From Branchipolynoe longqiensis (Eukaryota > Annelida > Polychaeta > Phyllodocida > Polynoidae), in assembly GCA_030323885.1 (NCBI GenBank), contig CM059191.1, forward strand, positions 101,542,292 to 101,606,291: a stretch of DNA of 64,000 nt, read 5' to 3'. This document shows positions 23,277 through 35,665 of this stretch, piece after piece (the stretch's first letter is position 1; the number at the start of each line of letters is the position of its first letter). Made by a program: the position numbers and the translations under genes. The notes under the pieces are model-generated. The model was not told where the DNA came from. It saw only the letters and a list, made by a program, of their open reading frames with translations, and made no database searches.

Positions 23277-23494
23277 AAGCCAATTTAATAGAACCTGTTA
23301 CCTGATACCGCAGAAGTCTGTGGCACGCTTGCCAAAATTAATTATGCATGTTGGCACTTCAAATAACTCCAAAATTACCTCAGAATAAAAATTACTTAAA
23401 ACTAAAGTAAGGTATACAATAGCGACCAACATACTTTAATCATATATCAAAATGATTGAGAAATTCGAAACCACCAGAATATGCAACTTTAGGC
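23277..23494. mobile_element. TTAA MITE remnant
   Basis: Carries the internal blocks AACCTGTTACCTGATACCGCAGAAG, ACTAAAGTAAGGTATAC and the worn right end ATATGCAACTTTAGG of the TTAA MITE. Confidence 0.6.
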
Positions 23495-23861
23495 ACTAGA
23501 TGGCAGCACCATAGCTCAATGGATTAGCATGGTGACCGATAAGGGTTGCATATGTCATGTCAATGAACTTTATTCAGACTTTTCAGGTCACCTGTTAATT
23601 TCAAGATTTCTCGCTTAATTAGTTGCATAGCCCTGAATGAATTGAAGGAGAAAGAGAAACAAAAAGACAGTGTTTATGCTCTTACAATAGGGATTACCAT
23701 GATCAAATGTCCAGTAGCTATGTTAATTGCCAAGATGTGCCCCTTTAACAGTGTAGTAGTCTGTACATGAGCTCCATTACCACACGGTGGCGGCAAACAC
23801 TATGCCACATATCTATGCAGTTACACTGAACTGCATCACCTATAGAGGCGATGTGGGACCA

Positions 23862-24568
23862 GGGGCCATATGCAGGAGTCGGTGATAGCGAGCCAAAACG
23901 CGTTTAGACGGGATTTCTGGTTTAGTGCCGAAAAGTCGGTATGCGGGAGGCGGTGTTACGCGCGTTTAAGGTCCGCGACACTAACCCCGTTTCATAGCAC
24001 GTTTAAGGTTTGTGTTAGGGTTATGTTAAGCCCAAATCTATTCAATGCTATCATATTTAACAGAATTAAATACACAATAAGTGAAATTTGATCAAATTAA
24101 CCCTAAATTCGAAGCAATATTAACGCTGCCACCGTAACGGCCGGCGATATTTATATTTTCGAATCGACGAACGTAAAGTAAACAAATCGCCGCTGCCGCT
24201 TTCCATACTGGCGGCGGCGACGGTTTGTTTACTGTACCTTCGTCGATTCGAAAATATAACTATTAATATCGCCACCAATGCGGCGGTAGCCTTAATAACG
24301 CTTCGAATTTAGGGTTAAATTGATCAAATTTCACTTATTGCGTATGTAATTCTGTTAAATATGGTCGCATTGAATAGATTTGAGCCTAATATATGGCTAC
24401 AAACGCAGAGGGATTTCCCAAATCTATAAATAAATTCATGTTTAGCTACAATGAAAGTGTTACGCACTCCTGCATACGACTTGACACAGTTCCCGACGTT
24501 GGCGATAGCTAACCGGTAATAGGCTGTAACACCAAAAGCCGCTATCACCGACTCCTGCATATGGCCCC
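23862..24568. mobile_element. MITE, GGGGCCATATGCAGG copy
   Basis: TIRs GGGGCCATATGCAGGAGTCGG / CCGACTCCTGCATATGGCCCC, perfectly inverted over 21 bp. The interior closely resembles 4452-5183, arms included. Confidence 0.85.
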
Positions 24569-25205
24569 TGGTGAGTTAGGGGGCGGGTCAGTTGACTGTT
24601 GACGCCGCGGAGAGCGGATAGGCTTTGTAATAAACTAGTTGAAGCGTACTGTTATTCAATCTTGGCGTTCTTCCGTGAGTGTGTGGCAGTGTGGAAGACC
24701 GTGGGCTATCACAACAGTATAACCAGGACCACCACAACTTATTTATAGTTTTTTTTCCTTTTCGAAGCAGTTCAGACGCGGATTTAGATATGGATGTCAT
24801 CCATTGCTAGGCAGGGTAAATATTTATTTAGGTGTTACCCTTTTTCGTTATGATTGTAAACTAGTAATCAGCTCAGACCACGAGCCAGTGACTGACAAAT
24901 AACAACCCACAAAACGATGCATTGACAAAGCTATTGTATAACATTTACCAGACTGATCCACACAACAATCTAAACATTTTATAGCAGCATATCATTTCAA
25001 AGAATAGTTTCAACTACAGCTAAGGGGTGAAAACAAGTGTTAACACACTTATCGTTGAGCAGGGTAAAATAATTCATCACAAAAAAAAAGGATCTGTTCA
25101 AATATTACAAAACGCTATTTTTGTCAAAATTAGCCCCCCCCCCCCACACTTAACGCTAGACCATACATATCACATAACGCTTGGACCTCACCTCCCCACC
25201 CCGTG
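24569..25205. other. No gene seen
   Basis: Unique sequence with a short poly-C at about 25132-25145; no supported ORF. Confidence 0.5.
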
Positions 25206-25593
25206 AAGGGCCATTTAGACATGACTGTGCTTGACGGTGCAAGCCAACACTCCCATTTAGACTTTTACGTTGACACGTGATGGCGTTAAATGGTGCAAGC
25301 ATTGGCCAGAGTTCAACTATGTTTAACTTTCAAGGTCAGCACTTCCACATGTCGGCAGTTCAGCCAATCAGAACTCATCGCTAATGTCTGCCATATTTAC
25401 ATGTAGTAAAATTATGATTTCTCCACGGAGCCTGTCAAATAGGTTGACGTTAGCGACCGTATGTGTCAAAGCATTCAGACTTTCACGGCAATGTTCCACT
25501 CGTACCACTCCCAGCCGATTTGCGCCGTCACACGGCGCTAACCGGCATAAAGTTGATGGCGTCACACGCTGTCAAAAGTCTAAACAGCCCTTA
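25206..25593. mobile_element. MITE, AAGGGCCATTTAGAC ends
   Basis: AAGGGCCATTTAGACATGACTG at the left and GACAGCGTGTGACGCC-side arm ending GTCTAAACAGCCCTT at the right are imperfect inverted repeats. The arms repeat TGACGGTGCAAGCC / GGCGTCACACGCTGTCA-like blocks. Located about 100-200 bp beyond the POMP poly(A) signal. Confidence 0.55.
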
Positions 25594-25678
25594 AGCATTA
25601 TGTACTATTTGAATGAGCCCCCTATCCTAAGATTAGCCAATGATTAACAACGGTGCTATGTGTTCAGAATCTCTTATA

Positions 25679-25684
25679 TTTATT
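25679..25684 (-). promoter_or_regulatory. Candidate poly(A) signal of the POMP gene
   Basis: AATAAA on the minus strand about 100 nt after the POMP stop codon; plausible position, not otherwise tested. Confidence 0.5.
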
Positions 25685-25785
25685 ATTAGAAATCAATTAG
25701 ACGACTACATTGATTACTTTATGTTTGTGTTGAATACATATATCTAAGAATTTTGAGGCGAAGAAAATGAGGAACAGATAAGTTC

Positions 25786-28700
25786 TTATATTAGGTTGAG
25801 CCTTTTCTCAACCAGAACATGAGTGTTGCCCATCACTTCTGCCTCAGCCGGGTCTGCAAGAAATGACAACGTCGCGGTTAATTCATAAGACCATAAGTAT
25901 GCACTACAGTGCAAGGTGGGGCATAGCATTGAGGCAAAATGCATCGTGACAATATCAGGAATGAAAGTGGTGTCCAGCGAAAAAAAGGAGGAAATCAAGC
26001 CGAGATTATTACACCGATGGCGAATTTCCGTGAAAAAGCGGATCTTTTCCCAGACTTAGCATTATCAGAGAATCGCGAAAAAATGCCGAAAGTCAGGTTT
26101 CAACTAGCCTTGTTGTGACTGTATTATCGCCCATACTTTTTTTTAGCTCGTTCTTGTTTGGGCTTCATCATTTTATGCTCTAGTATTATCTAAGGTCATA
26201 CAAGAACGACTTTTGAACTACCCTACTGTTGTCATATACATCACATTCATGTTTAATGTTTATCAGTGAATATTAAAAAAACCTCGGAAAACCACGAAAC
26301 CGCAGAGATCTTTCATCCCTGCAATATACCATGTGTATATAAGTGCATTGTGGGTAGTTGTAAGCATTAAAGGACTTATGAACGTAGACCATTTAAAAAG
26401 ACTTACAATTTGAGGGGGATGAGTGTAATAGTTTACACCAACCTCTCAGGCAAGGAGCTACATAGACATGTAGGCGTAGATAGGGTGATTGCATCAGGGA
26501 GCTTAGATAGCCTAATGGTTCGGATACCAGCGACGGAATGGCAAAGAAATGTGCATTTGAATTCTGCTCTCAGTGCAATGTTCCTTTTGCATGCACCAAT
26601 CGCCCCAACAACATCCACCCAAATTAACGCATGACAAAAGCGTTAAACTGGCACCCGTTCAACTCACTGTTTAGGAAGTCTTCAAAATCGATCATGTCAA
26701 GGCGGCCAGAGAGTTGGTCGGCCATCAAGTTGGAGGAGTGCATCCCTGGCAGGCGGCCGAACTGCAACAGCACAAAATATGTATTTACATTGTGTACCAT
26801 AAACAGCCGCTTTGATAAACACTCATCAAAACAACACTTGACATGGCATTAACAAAACAAGTTTCACACTAGCTGCGTAAAACATAAACATGAGGTTCCC
26901 TGGAAATTTGACATTTTCAAGGGTTTTATGTGAAAACTAGCAATATTCAAGGTTTTTTGGGTACTCTTGAATGTTATTTCAAAATTCAAGGGTTTCAAGG
27001 GATCTGTGCAAACCCTGTATGACTCATTAATTGATGCTTCACCACTTAGCAATATCTGCCAGAAATGCCGGTGATAACTGGAACAAATCGTAGAAGGCTG
27101 AATGCACATGCCTAAATGCTCCCAATACCGTGCCAGGCTGGAACGGTAGGGTACAGTGCGACATAGTGCGTCCCAGCTGCAACATTTTCAGCGAAAGCAC
27201 GCATACTGTGGGCATATGCAGTCAAACCTGCCAAAAATTCACTTTTCAGCGGAATCATTCAGATTTTAGGCTGATTTTATTATTACTCGTTTCATTCATA
27301 TAGACAAATTCTTAATATTTAGTTACTGTTTTGGGGGCTTCTTTGTAAGTTGGTTTCATTGTTGTTAAATTCGTCGATTAAGCAGGAGAAATTCTTAGCA
27401 AAGATAATTGTTCATCCTCATTCAAATGCTCTTTGACCTATCCTAGCAATGCAGAATGCCAAGCTACGTAGAGACAAATATAAATTCTTAACCCATTGGT
27501 TTGACTCGGACAGAATATGAATCCCATGCCGAGTCAAAACGGGAAGCGGGCACTCAACTCATTCATCTTGAGCTAACCGTTAAATATCTGTAATTATTCA
27601 CTGAGCTATATGATATTTTAACCAATTTATACTGGATATTATTAACAGGCTTCGATGATATAATAAAATAGCTTAGAAGAGAATTAACTAGACAAGACCA
27701 TACCCGTGCTGCAGTCCGCCTCTCCATTTGTAGTTTAAGAGGGGCGTGCAGTCCCTGGATGTTCCTCAGCATCGCAAAGTCCAGCTTCTCCTGGTTGGCG
27801 CCCCACTGCAACAACACACAGTTAAAGCGGCATAGTCTTATGAAGCATCAAAGCTTCTACCAGGGTCGGACAGCAACTTTTCCCCCACTTGCCCAATCGG
27901 ACAAGTGACTGAATTGATGAAAGTGATCTCTGGCAAAAAAAAAAGCAGAAACGCAGAAATTCTCCCATAGGCTTAGCATTGTCAGGGAATCGCGGAAAAT
28001 TCCCGGAGTTCAGGTCTCATACACATTGGCATACGCTGATCTTGCTGCGGCGTCTGCACCACGTATTAGTATACACTGATAGTGCTGCAGCATTGCAGTA
28101 GGGGCATACAGGAAAAATCCAGGAAATCCTCGAAATCGCGGAGATCTTTCATCCCTGAATTCTCTACTTGCCTGAGTGGCAAAACTACTTGCCCAAGCCC
28201 AAATCAGCCTATTGAAACTGAAATCTACTACTGCAGATCAGAAATATATTGCCTTGCCCATTTGGGAAGGTCACTAAGAATTACACCTGCCCGACCGAGT
28301 AAACTAGGCGCCCTCGGCAACTGGGCTGTCCATATTGTCCTACCCTACCCGGTTTTACACCAAAACACTTATTGAGATTTGATACTTTATATATAGCTCC
28401 ACCAGTACCAACCAACAGCTTCTAGAACGTTCTTTGAATAGAATATTCGCACAAGATACCCTACACAACACATAAATTAGATACTGATGCACTTATTAAG
28501 CATTTGTTGCTGCATAGAACGGAATATTAAGACAATTTAACGGAACATATTAGTGTCTATGCTGACGTGCATGCCAAAATTGACTTTGTATTGTTCACTT
28601 TAAATACAAATCTAATTAGCCATTTAAAATAAGTTCCTTCAAACTAAAGTAAGGTAGAGTATAATTTGATGGGACTAATATTTTCTTCATTTCTGATACA

Positions 28701-31172
28701 CTTGGAGATGTTGCTAGGTCATAAACCTACTCCTCCCAAATAAATTTAAATAGGAATTTGTTTACTCTAAGCTTAGAGTAATAAAACTATTGACATCTGT
28801 ACTTAGATGACGAGTTGAATATATTAAATTGATCAAATTAAACATGTATTTCCCCCCCCCCCCTTCTAATCTATCCCTGCACAAAGCAGCCAACCATCAT
28901 GAAATTAGGATGCATACGTTTCACATAAAACCAGGAACTGGCTGGTTATCATTTTATCTTTCACTCACGTTGGCTTCAGAATACTCCAGAGGGTGCACTT
29001 GTCCCAGTGAATTCTTCACGGTCTGGAACCTGCAAAGCGTGGCATAACTGGTTTAACAAGGTGGGGATAGATTAAACTGGTTTTACCAGAGAAAAAAAAC
29101 AACCCTACCAGAATTATTTTCTATTCACTGCTGCTCTATGATTGCAGGATACTCCACTCCGCCTCTGAGGTTGACGCTGTTAATGATCGCCCCATTGCCC
29201 TCGACACAGTGAAACTGATGACGCCAGGCGACATTCACCACCTTCATGTTCAACCATGACCACACTAAAATAAAAGAGCATTGGATGAAACCTGACTTCC
29301 CGTAATTTTCCATGATTCCTTGACAATGCTAAGCCGATGAGTGTGAGAGAATTTCCACGTTTTCGCAGAAATCCATCAACACTCAGTATAGGGGAGGCCC
29401 ACAACATAATGCCTGCCATCATTGACATTAGTTAAGTGCTTCTGGAATTTGGGGTTGATATTAAATAGAAAATGCACAAAATTATATTATTTGTTTAATG
29501 AGTCTGTCATAGAGATATCTTAGAAACAACATAATCACAGATTACTGAAAACCGCAGAAATCTTCAAACTCAGAAGCTGCATCCTTGCTCACGTACTTAC
29601 CTCATGATCTGACCATAGATGTTGCTAGCATGTAGAACCACCAACAAAAAAACACATACTTACCCATAGAGCATTGTGTCCGGGATTCCCATTTCACCGT
29701 TGTGGTGTGTTGAGATGACATTGCTGCCTTCAGGTGTGGGACGAAGCGTTGGACACCCAAAACTCTGGTGAGGGGGAGGGGTGGTGGTAAGTTACAAGTC
29801 AATAACAAATTATACTCATCAACTCAATCCCAGATCAGTGATTGAAATAACTGTTTCAAGGAGAAATGACCTGTGTAAATCAATACACCAGGTACTTACA
29901 GTAAGGGGTGAACGTCAATGTAGTCTAAATACGGGCGAAAATAGCTTTAGTATGGAACAGAAAGTAAAATCTCTGGTTCCAGTATCAAATGGCTACTTAT
30001 ATCAGCACAGATTTGGTGAAATGAAAGAGAATGCAAAAAGACAATATGGTGTTGATAGAATGCCGTCGATTTCACTTTTAGTTTTAAAGTTCATTAAACT
30101 ACATATTTTATTACATTAAACTACATATTTTTCAACTTAAAAGTAGCAGGTAAATATGATTTTGTATGTTTTATCTCCTAGCAACATCTAAGGTTATATC
30201 AGGACAGGTACCGACTTGTGACAGTGCACACTCATGGTGACTTTATAGTGCTGCCCCACTGCCACACCAGCACCATCATGACGAGATAAAAGATTCACCC
30301 GGTACTTGTAGTACACGGGTGAACGTCAACGTAGTCTAAATACGGGCGAAAATAGCTTTAGTATTGAACCTGAACTAGAAACTGTGGGTCCAGTATCAAA
30401 TGGCTACTTATATCGGCACAGATTTGGTGAAATGGGAGAGAATGCAAAAAGACAAGATGGCGGCTGCAGAACGCCGTCGATTTCACTTTTAAATCTTATT
30501 AAACTAGATATTATATTATATTTTTCAACTCAAAAGTAGCGGGCTAATAATAAAACAGATGTAAAGAATAATTGTTGCTTCTTAGTTTGTGAAATTAGGC
30601 TCTCAATTCTTTGACCCGTTTTTTCGCCAGCTTTTACATAGGGTTGGTATGCACCCCTCCTGTGGCTACTGCAGCAGTACGGGGTGAATCTTGTATCTAC
30701 ATCATGACATGTGACCATGACCTGATTAGGCTGATAAAGTGATATCCCACTGAAGTCACATTATCCTGACACTGAGCCAACCAGTGAATCTTTTATCTAC
30801 ACGCTCTGTGATCGTGTGAGTTTAATTTATCCCCAATCCAGTTTTCAGTTCATGATTATCTGGTTGAGAAAATTATTTTGCGGCGGAAGATTCGATTTCG
30901 TAACCCGACGCATGTTAATACAAGGCGCAGAAGGGAATCGGCGCGCCCCGGCGTACGCCGGTGCCATAAAAGGAACGCACCAGCACGCCGACACAATGCC
31001 CGGTATCTATTTTAGTTGGCTTTGGCACTGGTGTAGTTTTTATATCTAACTCATGTGGATACCAGAACTGTAGAATAAGGTTTAACTGTATACGTAAATG
31101 GTGATCATTATTAAAAGGTTGTCACTAAAATGATTCCAAGCAACGTTAGCAAAGACTTGTGATACTTACCAT
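25786..31172 (-). CDS. POMP: Proteasome maturation protein (POMP/UMP1), complete, six coding exons
   Basis: The chaperone that assembles 20S proteasome half-mers and is degraded on completion. Coding exons (plus-strand coordinates, read high to low): 31170-31172, 29664-29764, 28969-29029, 27704-27805, 26668-26761, 25786-25853. They total 429 nt, 142 aa plus stop (human POMP is 141 aa). All introns are GT-AG and every split codon is coherent: G35 from GG|G, N121 from A|AC. Diagnostic parts: VKNSLGQVHPLEYSEAN (exon 3), LDFAMLRNIQGLHAPLKLQME (exon 4, the most conserved UMP1 block), DFEDFLN (exon 5) and AEAEVMGNTHVLVEKRLNLI at the C-terminus. Oddity: the first coding exon holds only the ATG, which is followed directly by the donor GTAAGT. 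Introns contain MITEs, a SINE and a duplicated block. Identification is from remembered family sequence; high confidence. Confidence 0.93.
25956..26321. mobile_element. CAGGGATGAAAG-family MITE in the last POMP intron
   Basis: TIRs CAGGAATGAAAGTGGTGTCC / GCAGAGATCTTTCATCCCTG, with exact 6-bp direct repeats CAATAT at 25950-25955 and 26322-26327. 366 bp. Confidence 0.8.
26340..26620 (+). mobile_element. SINE, family 3
   Basis: Blocks GTAAGCATTAAAGGACTTATG, AAAAAGACTTACAATTTGAGG and CTCTCAGGCAAGGAGCTACATAG, then a diverged tRNA-like head near 26503 (TAGCCTAATGGTTCGGATACC). Confidence 0.6.
27380..27580 (-). mobile_element. SINE, family 4, in a POMP intron
   Basis: Minus strand: head near 27540-27575 and the body block GCTTGGCATTCTGCATTGCTAGG, with a tail resembling GAAATTTCCCCTGCTTAA. 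Confidence 0.6.
27914..28157. mobile_element. CAGGGATGAAAG-family MITE, short copy
   Basis: Left tip lost (starts GATGAAAGTGATCTC); right end GGAGATCTTTCATCCCTG intact. The interior repeats ATTAGTATACACTGATAGTGCTGCAGC, as in 22970-23270. Confidence 0.7.
28450..28680. mobile_element. TTAA MITE remnant
   Basis: Internal blocks AGATACTGATGCACTTATTAAGCATTTG and CAAACTAAAGTAAGGTAGA of the family; both ends lost. The flanking 28160-28450 and 28680-28960 hold nothing recognisable. Confidence 0.6.
29893..30545. repeat. Direct duplication of about 240 bp in POMP intron 1, with a SINE-1 fragment between
   Basis: 29893-30135 and 30303-30545 share GAACGTCAA-GTAGTCTAAATACGGGCGAAAATAGC, AAATGGCTACTTATATC and CAACTCAAAAGTAGC-type blocks. 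Between them, 30175-30280 is a minus-strand SINE family-1 3' end. Confidence 0.75.
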
Positions 31173-31345
31173 GACTGTTGCTTTTCTGTCGGCTGTCGCA
31201 GTGGGAGTTGTCCCCTTGAACGATTTAAGCTAGATCTAGTGTGGCGCCACCTAATGGGTAAATTGCCGAAGCGTTTTGAAAGATAGCGCCTGACACCACT
31301 AGGTAGCGCAACCTAGCACTAGCACTAGGTAGCGCTATGACATTG
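31173..31345 (-). promoter_or_regulatory. 5' UTR / proximal upstream region of POMP (extent unknown)
   Basis: Upstream of the ATG the minus strand reads into an untranslated leader; the TSS was not identifiable. At about 31285-31345 the motif CACTAGGTAGCGC recurs as direct and inverted copies. Called only by position. Confidence 0.35.
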
Positions 31346-31382
31346 TAGTGTCATACATGTAGCCCCATGGTTATCTTGATTT

Positions 31383-31552
31383 AAAGCTGCATAGTCCGAT
31401 GAAATTGAAAGCATCACCTTTTCGAAACCAAAGGACCTATCTCGATTTTATTCTACATATCTAACCAGACGCCGGTGCATTTATTCATCATTTGTTCATG
31501 CATAAAATGGAATATAAAGAAAATTTAGCAGAACTTATTGGGCTGCTCACGT
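31383..31552. mobile_element. TTAA MITE, one end
   Basis: TTTAAAGCTGCATAGTCCGATG at the left, with family blocks up to about 31540; cut where the next MITE begins. Confidence 0.65.
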
Positions 31553-32179
31553 TAGCCGTGTTCACACGGGCAAAATGTGAAGCGAATTAGACAAATCGAA
31601 TCATATGATTCGATTTAGTTTGAAAGTGTTTCGCGTTCACACGGGCAGTGCTTTGAATCGGTTTAAGGCGGAAGTGGATATCTGCGCATGAGCAAGTCCA
31701 GACTAACCAGCGCCAGTTTGGGTGCGTCGACGTCGACCGAGAGAGTGTGGGTTCGACCTAGATATGTATGGATTGAATCGTATTGGTTTGGAACGGTCAA
31801 AACTTCTGCTGGGCAGTGAAACCCTAAAAATAAATGATGAAAAAAATATCTGTGCATAGATAGCGGTTTCATTAATTAAATTATATAATATGCGCTTTTG
31901 ATCGACCGGAAAGTCAACAAACTAAGGTCTCGACTGCGCATGCGTGTGACGTCCTTAATCCGCCTCAAGTTAGTCGGTTGCGTTCACACGGGCGATCTAA
32001 GTCGATTCATAAAATTCGCTTCATATAAACCACCTACAGAGGTGATCTAATTGATTCGATCTAGTTGATTCGAATCAGCCCTAAACCGACTCAGACGCGC
32101 GTTCACACGCCAAATCTGAGCCGAACTAGGCAAGTCGATTCATATGATTCGAATTAACTGCCCCGTGTGAACACGGCTA
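31553..32179. mobile_element. MITE, TAGCCGTGTTCACACGGGC family, copy 1
   Basis: TIRs TAGCCGTGTTCACACGGGC / CCCCGTGTGAACACGGCTA. The core block TGCGCATGAGCAAGTCCAGAC...GCGCTTTTGATCGACCGGAAAG is shared with 50347-50934 and 63163-63716. The short minus-strand ORF inside is a by-product. Confidence 0.85.
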
Positions 32180-32459
32180 TTGACAATGTGAGAGCGCTGG
32201 CTGGCTGGTCGTGAGTTTTTGCCCTTGCAGAGCCAAGACAATGACTCACAAAATTAAGTCTTGTCGCAACCTAGTCATGCATTTGGTATTTCTAGATTAG
32301 GGCAAGGGTGGTTTGTTAAGTTTCACTATCAGGATAATATGTGACTGAGTGGGCCTCAAGAAACAACTAATGAATAAATCAAATTAAAATTAACGAAAAG
32401 AAACAAGACAATGGTGGCAGATTATGTGGCAATATAGTAGCGAGAGAAATTGGCACCAG

Positions 32460-32690
32460 ATGGAATGGCCGAATTAGTTGAACACCTTCTTCTCGGGCAG
32501 CAGGTCGTGGGATTCGAACTCATGCTGTTCAAATCCATCTGAAAACCAATTACTTTAAAATGCATAGCATACCTTCACCATATCGCCTGGGAATTAGCAG
32601 TGTAAGGATAGGGAACAGAGCAATGGAATGGGGAATACACATTCTTTGTAACAGATGTCCCCCTACTAAGTAAATTAAAGTAATTATACT
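32460..32690 (+). mobile_element. SINE, family 4
   Basis: tRNA-like head (GATGGAATGGCCGAATTAGTTG, GTGGGATTCGAACTCATGC) and the GGAACAGAGCAATGGAATGGGGAA block, here present once. Confidence 0.6.
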
Positions 32691-33407
32691 AAATTAAACG
32701 ATGTTTTTTATACAGTCAACATTGTAAATTAATAAGGACCTACCAAGACCTACTTAATATATCAATGTCAACAAAAGAATACATATGTTCAACTTGATGT
32801 TTATGTATACTACTGACTAGTTTACACATGCTTCAAATTGTGTAGGCCTACATACTAGCTAATTTGGTAATGTCCATTTATTATGTCTAAGAAACAAAGC
32901 ACTCAGAGACAACATGTTTATTAAGTATTTTATTTCTAAGGAAGGTGTTTGAAGTACATGAACTTAGTCTTCAGTACTACGTGTATGTATCCTCATCCCT
33001 TTCCAAGGTTTCATGTTAACAAGGTGGTTTATTGATTTTTAAAGATGTACATGAATTATGTGGTCCAACATTTCGTCTAGCTTTATTTCAAAATGACTGA
33101 ATCTCAGCCTATCATTAAAAGTCTGGGTTAATTAATGTTACCATTCATTGCTATCTATTCTTCACTTCTCTTCATGTTGGCTACCTTTGATTATATCTTT
33201 CGTGGAAGAATGGAATATTACAAATTCAGTTGCGCGAAATAAGAAAATTCAATGTTTGCTTACATGTATAGGCCTACGTGTGTTTGACTATATTACTACA
33301 TAGTATTATAGACATGAAGACTATAGGCCTACCATATTATGTGTGGGCAGAGAAAGAAATGTCGTCTGCGGCCTGATGTATCACAATGAGTGGCTTGTTC
33401 ACCACCA
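32691..33407. other. No gene seen
   Basis: AT-rich unique sequence. Confidence 0.5.
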
Positions 33408-34108
33408 GGGCCCATATGCATGACACGGCGTTAGTGTTGCATGGTGTTAAAACCTAACACCAGGTAGCTATCACCAACCTCACGAAGTAGGTCACGCGGT
33501 ATGTACAGGTGCCTAAATCCTTCATGTTAGCTAAATGTGCAGTTATTTATAGATTTGGGAAATCCCTCTGAGCCTGTTCCCGGCGAGCACCGCTATTTGA
33601 CAATATCGCCGGTGGCAGTTGCGTTAATATCGCTTCGATTATTGGTTTAATTTGAGAAGAATTCGGCCGCGGCGTTAATATCGCTTCAATTTCTGGTTTA
33701 ATTTGACCAAATTTCACTTTTTTTGTATGTTATTCTGTTAAATAAAGTTGGTCGAATTAGCCCCAAAATCGAAGTGATATTAACACTGCTGCCGCATCGG
33801 CGGCCATTTGTTTTGTTTACATTCGACAATATCATATTGAATATCGCTTCGATTTTAGGGTTAATTTGATGAAATTTCACTTTTTGAGTGTGTAATTCTG
33901 TTAAATATGATAGCATTGAATAGATTTGGGCATAATCGGTACCTAATACCACCTGTAAACTTGCTACGGAGTGGTGTACGTGTATGCGACGTTAAACTCG
34001 CGGTATTTCCGTAAAACCACTCCTTGCATACTGCTTTTCGCCGCTAAACTGGCAATCCCGGCCAAAACCCGTTTTGGCTCACTAACACCGCATCATGCAT
34101 ATGGCCCC
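33408..34108. mobile_element. MITE, GGGGCCATATGCA family
   Basis: Ends GGGCCCATATGCATGACAC... and ...CATCATGCATATGGCCCC. 701 bp, with the family's AATCTATTCAATGCTATCATATTTAACAG-type interior (inverted) and TTCGATTTTAGGGTTAATTTG. Confidence 0.8.
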
Positions 34109-34315
34109 AGTGTCGCATGTCTCTATATTATACACGGAATAATTCACTCATTGACAGCTAGGGGATGCCTACATGTGAAAATATCTGACTCCTGTACGGT
34201 ATTATACGTATATTACACCTACGTGAAGTAGTACTGGTTTGACTTTGTATAGTGGAAATATTCAAAGCATGTCAGTCACAACATATAACTATAAAATAAA
34301 TTACAGAACAACATA

Positions 34316-34830
34316 CAGTATAACCCTGTTAAACCAAGCTCGGTTAAACTAAACGATCGGTTAATCCAAACTTTTTTTCAGCGGCCCGGCAAAATACTAC
34401 CATTTATCATATGAAAAAGTTGTTTAAATCAAAGTCGGTTAATCCAAATTATCGGTTAATCCAAACAAAATTGTCGGACCCCAGGCCACTCCAGCATTCT
34501 TAAACCAAACTTTCATGTGGTTATAAGGTCATTTGAGACCCCACTGATTTTTTATATGATAAATGGTACTATTTTGCCAGGCCACTGAAAAAAAGTTAGG
34601 ATTAACCCATCGTTTGGTTTAACCAAGCTTGGTTTAACGGGGATATATTGTATATACATAAAAAAACTATAATCAAAGTGTCCACATACATTGTATATTA
34701 CATGTGCAATACACACTTACTCGAAGTCAAAGTTAAAGCGAAAGCTCAGTTAAATCAATGATTGGTTAATCCAAACAAATTTCTAGGGTCCCTTCAAGTT
34801 TGGTTTAACAGGGTTATGCTGTATCTGCAT
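34316..34830. mobile_element. Tigger/pogo-like MITEs (CAGTATAACCCTGTTAAACC)
   Basis: Left end CAGTATAACCCTGTTAAACCAAGC. Right-type ends occur at about 34610-34645 (TTGGTTTAACGGGGATAT) and again near 34800-34825 (TTGGTTTAACAGGGTTATGCTG), so at least one full and one partial element. Confidence 0.65.
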
Positions 34831-35621
34831 TCAAATAATACATGCCCTGTATAACATATGCATATTAATAATAACCTAACAAATACAGCAATGATGATTA
34901 TCCTAACACTTTCCTGCGTATCATTCTCACATGCTTAATTAACATGAACATCTAGAAAATGACCGAATTATACGTGGTACGAACACTTAAACAGTGTTAA
35001 CTGAAATTGGAATGAAAGAAGGAACGCATCCCAAGAGTATGGTGATGCACAGGCGGCTCCATTGACAACTGTGCAGTCAGCTTGCTCCAGTTACTTACAA
35101 GGTACAGTAGCTTCGCAAAAAACTACAATATATTTCTACATTACAGCTGGCATTAGTGGAAATAACATATGGAATAGTTGGCATTGCTTAAACTTCCACA
35201 ACAGATTATATAGACTATAGATATAATACAATGCCATATATATATATACATATATATATATGCACACTACAGTATATATATGCTGTATAAAGCATTATGT
35301 AAATATAAACAACCCATCACTGTTATATCATGTGGTATTAAGTTCACCCAACTATCTTCGCTTAGCCTATACATGTTTGTGTGTTTTATACACAGTGCAA
35401 AATGGTACAGTATCTACATATCTACATCTTCACATAAATTAGAGGATATTTATTGGCTGCAAATTGAGAGCCAACAGGTGTAGGTTCTGATTGACTATTT
35501 ACTTCATATTCCTACGGGATGGAAACACTAAAAAGCGTTACATTAACTACAATATGGCCTGGCACAAGATGTTCCCTACATATAGGTGAGCATATAGCTA
35601 TTTAATTACCATATATATACA

Positions 35622-35665
<44 letters not shown>

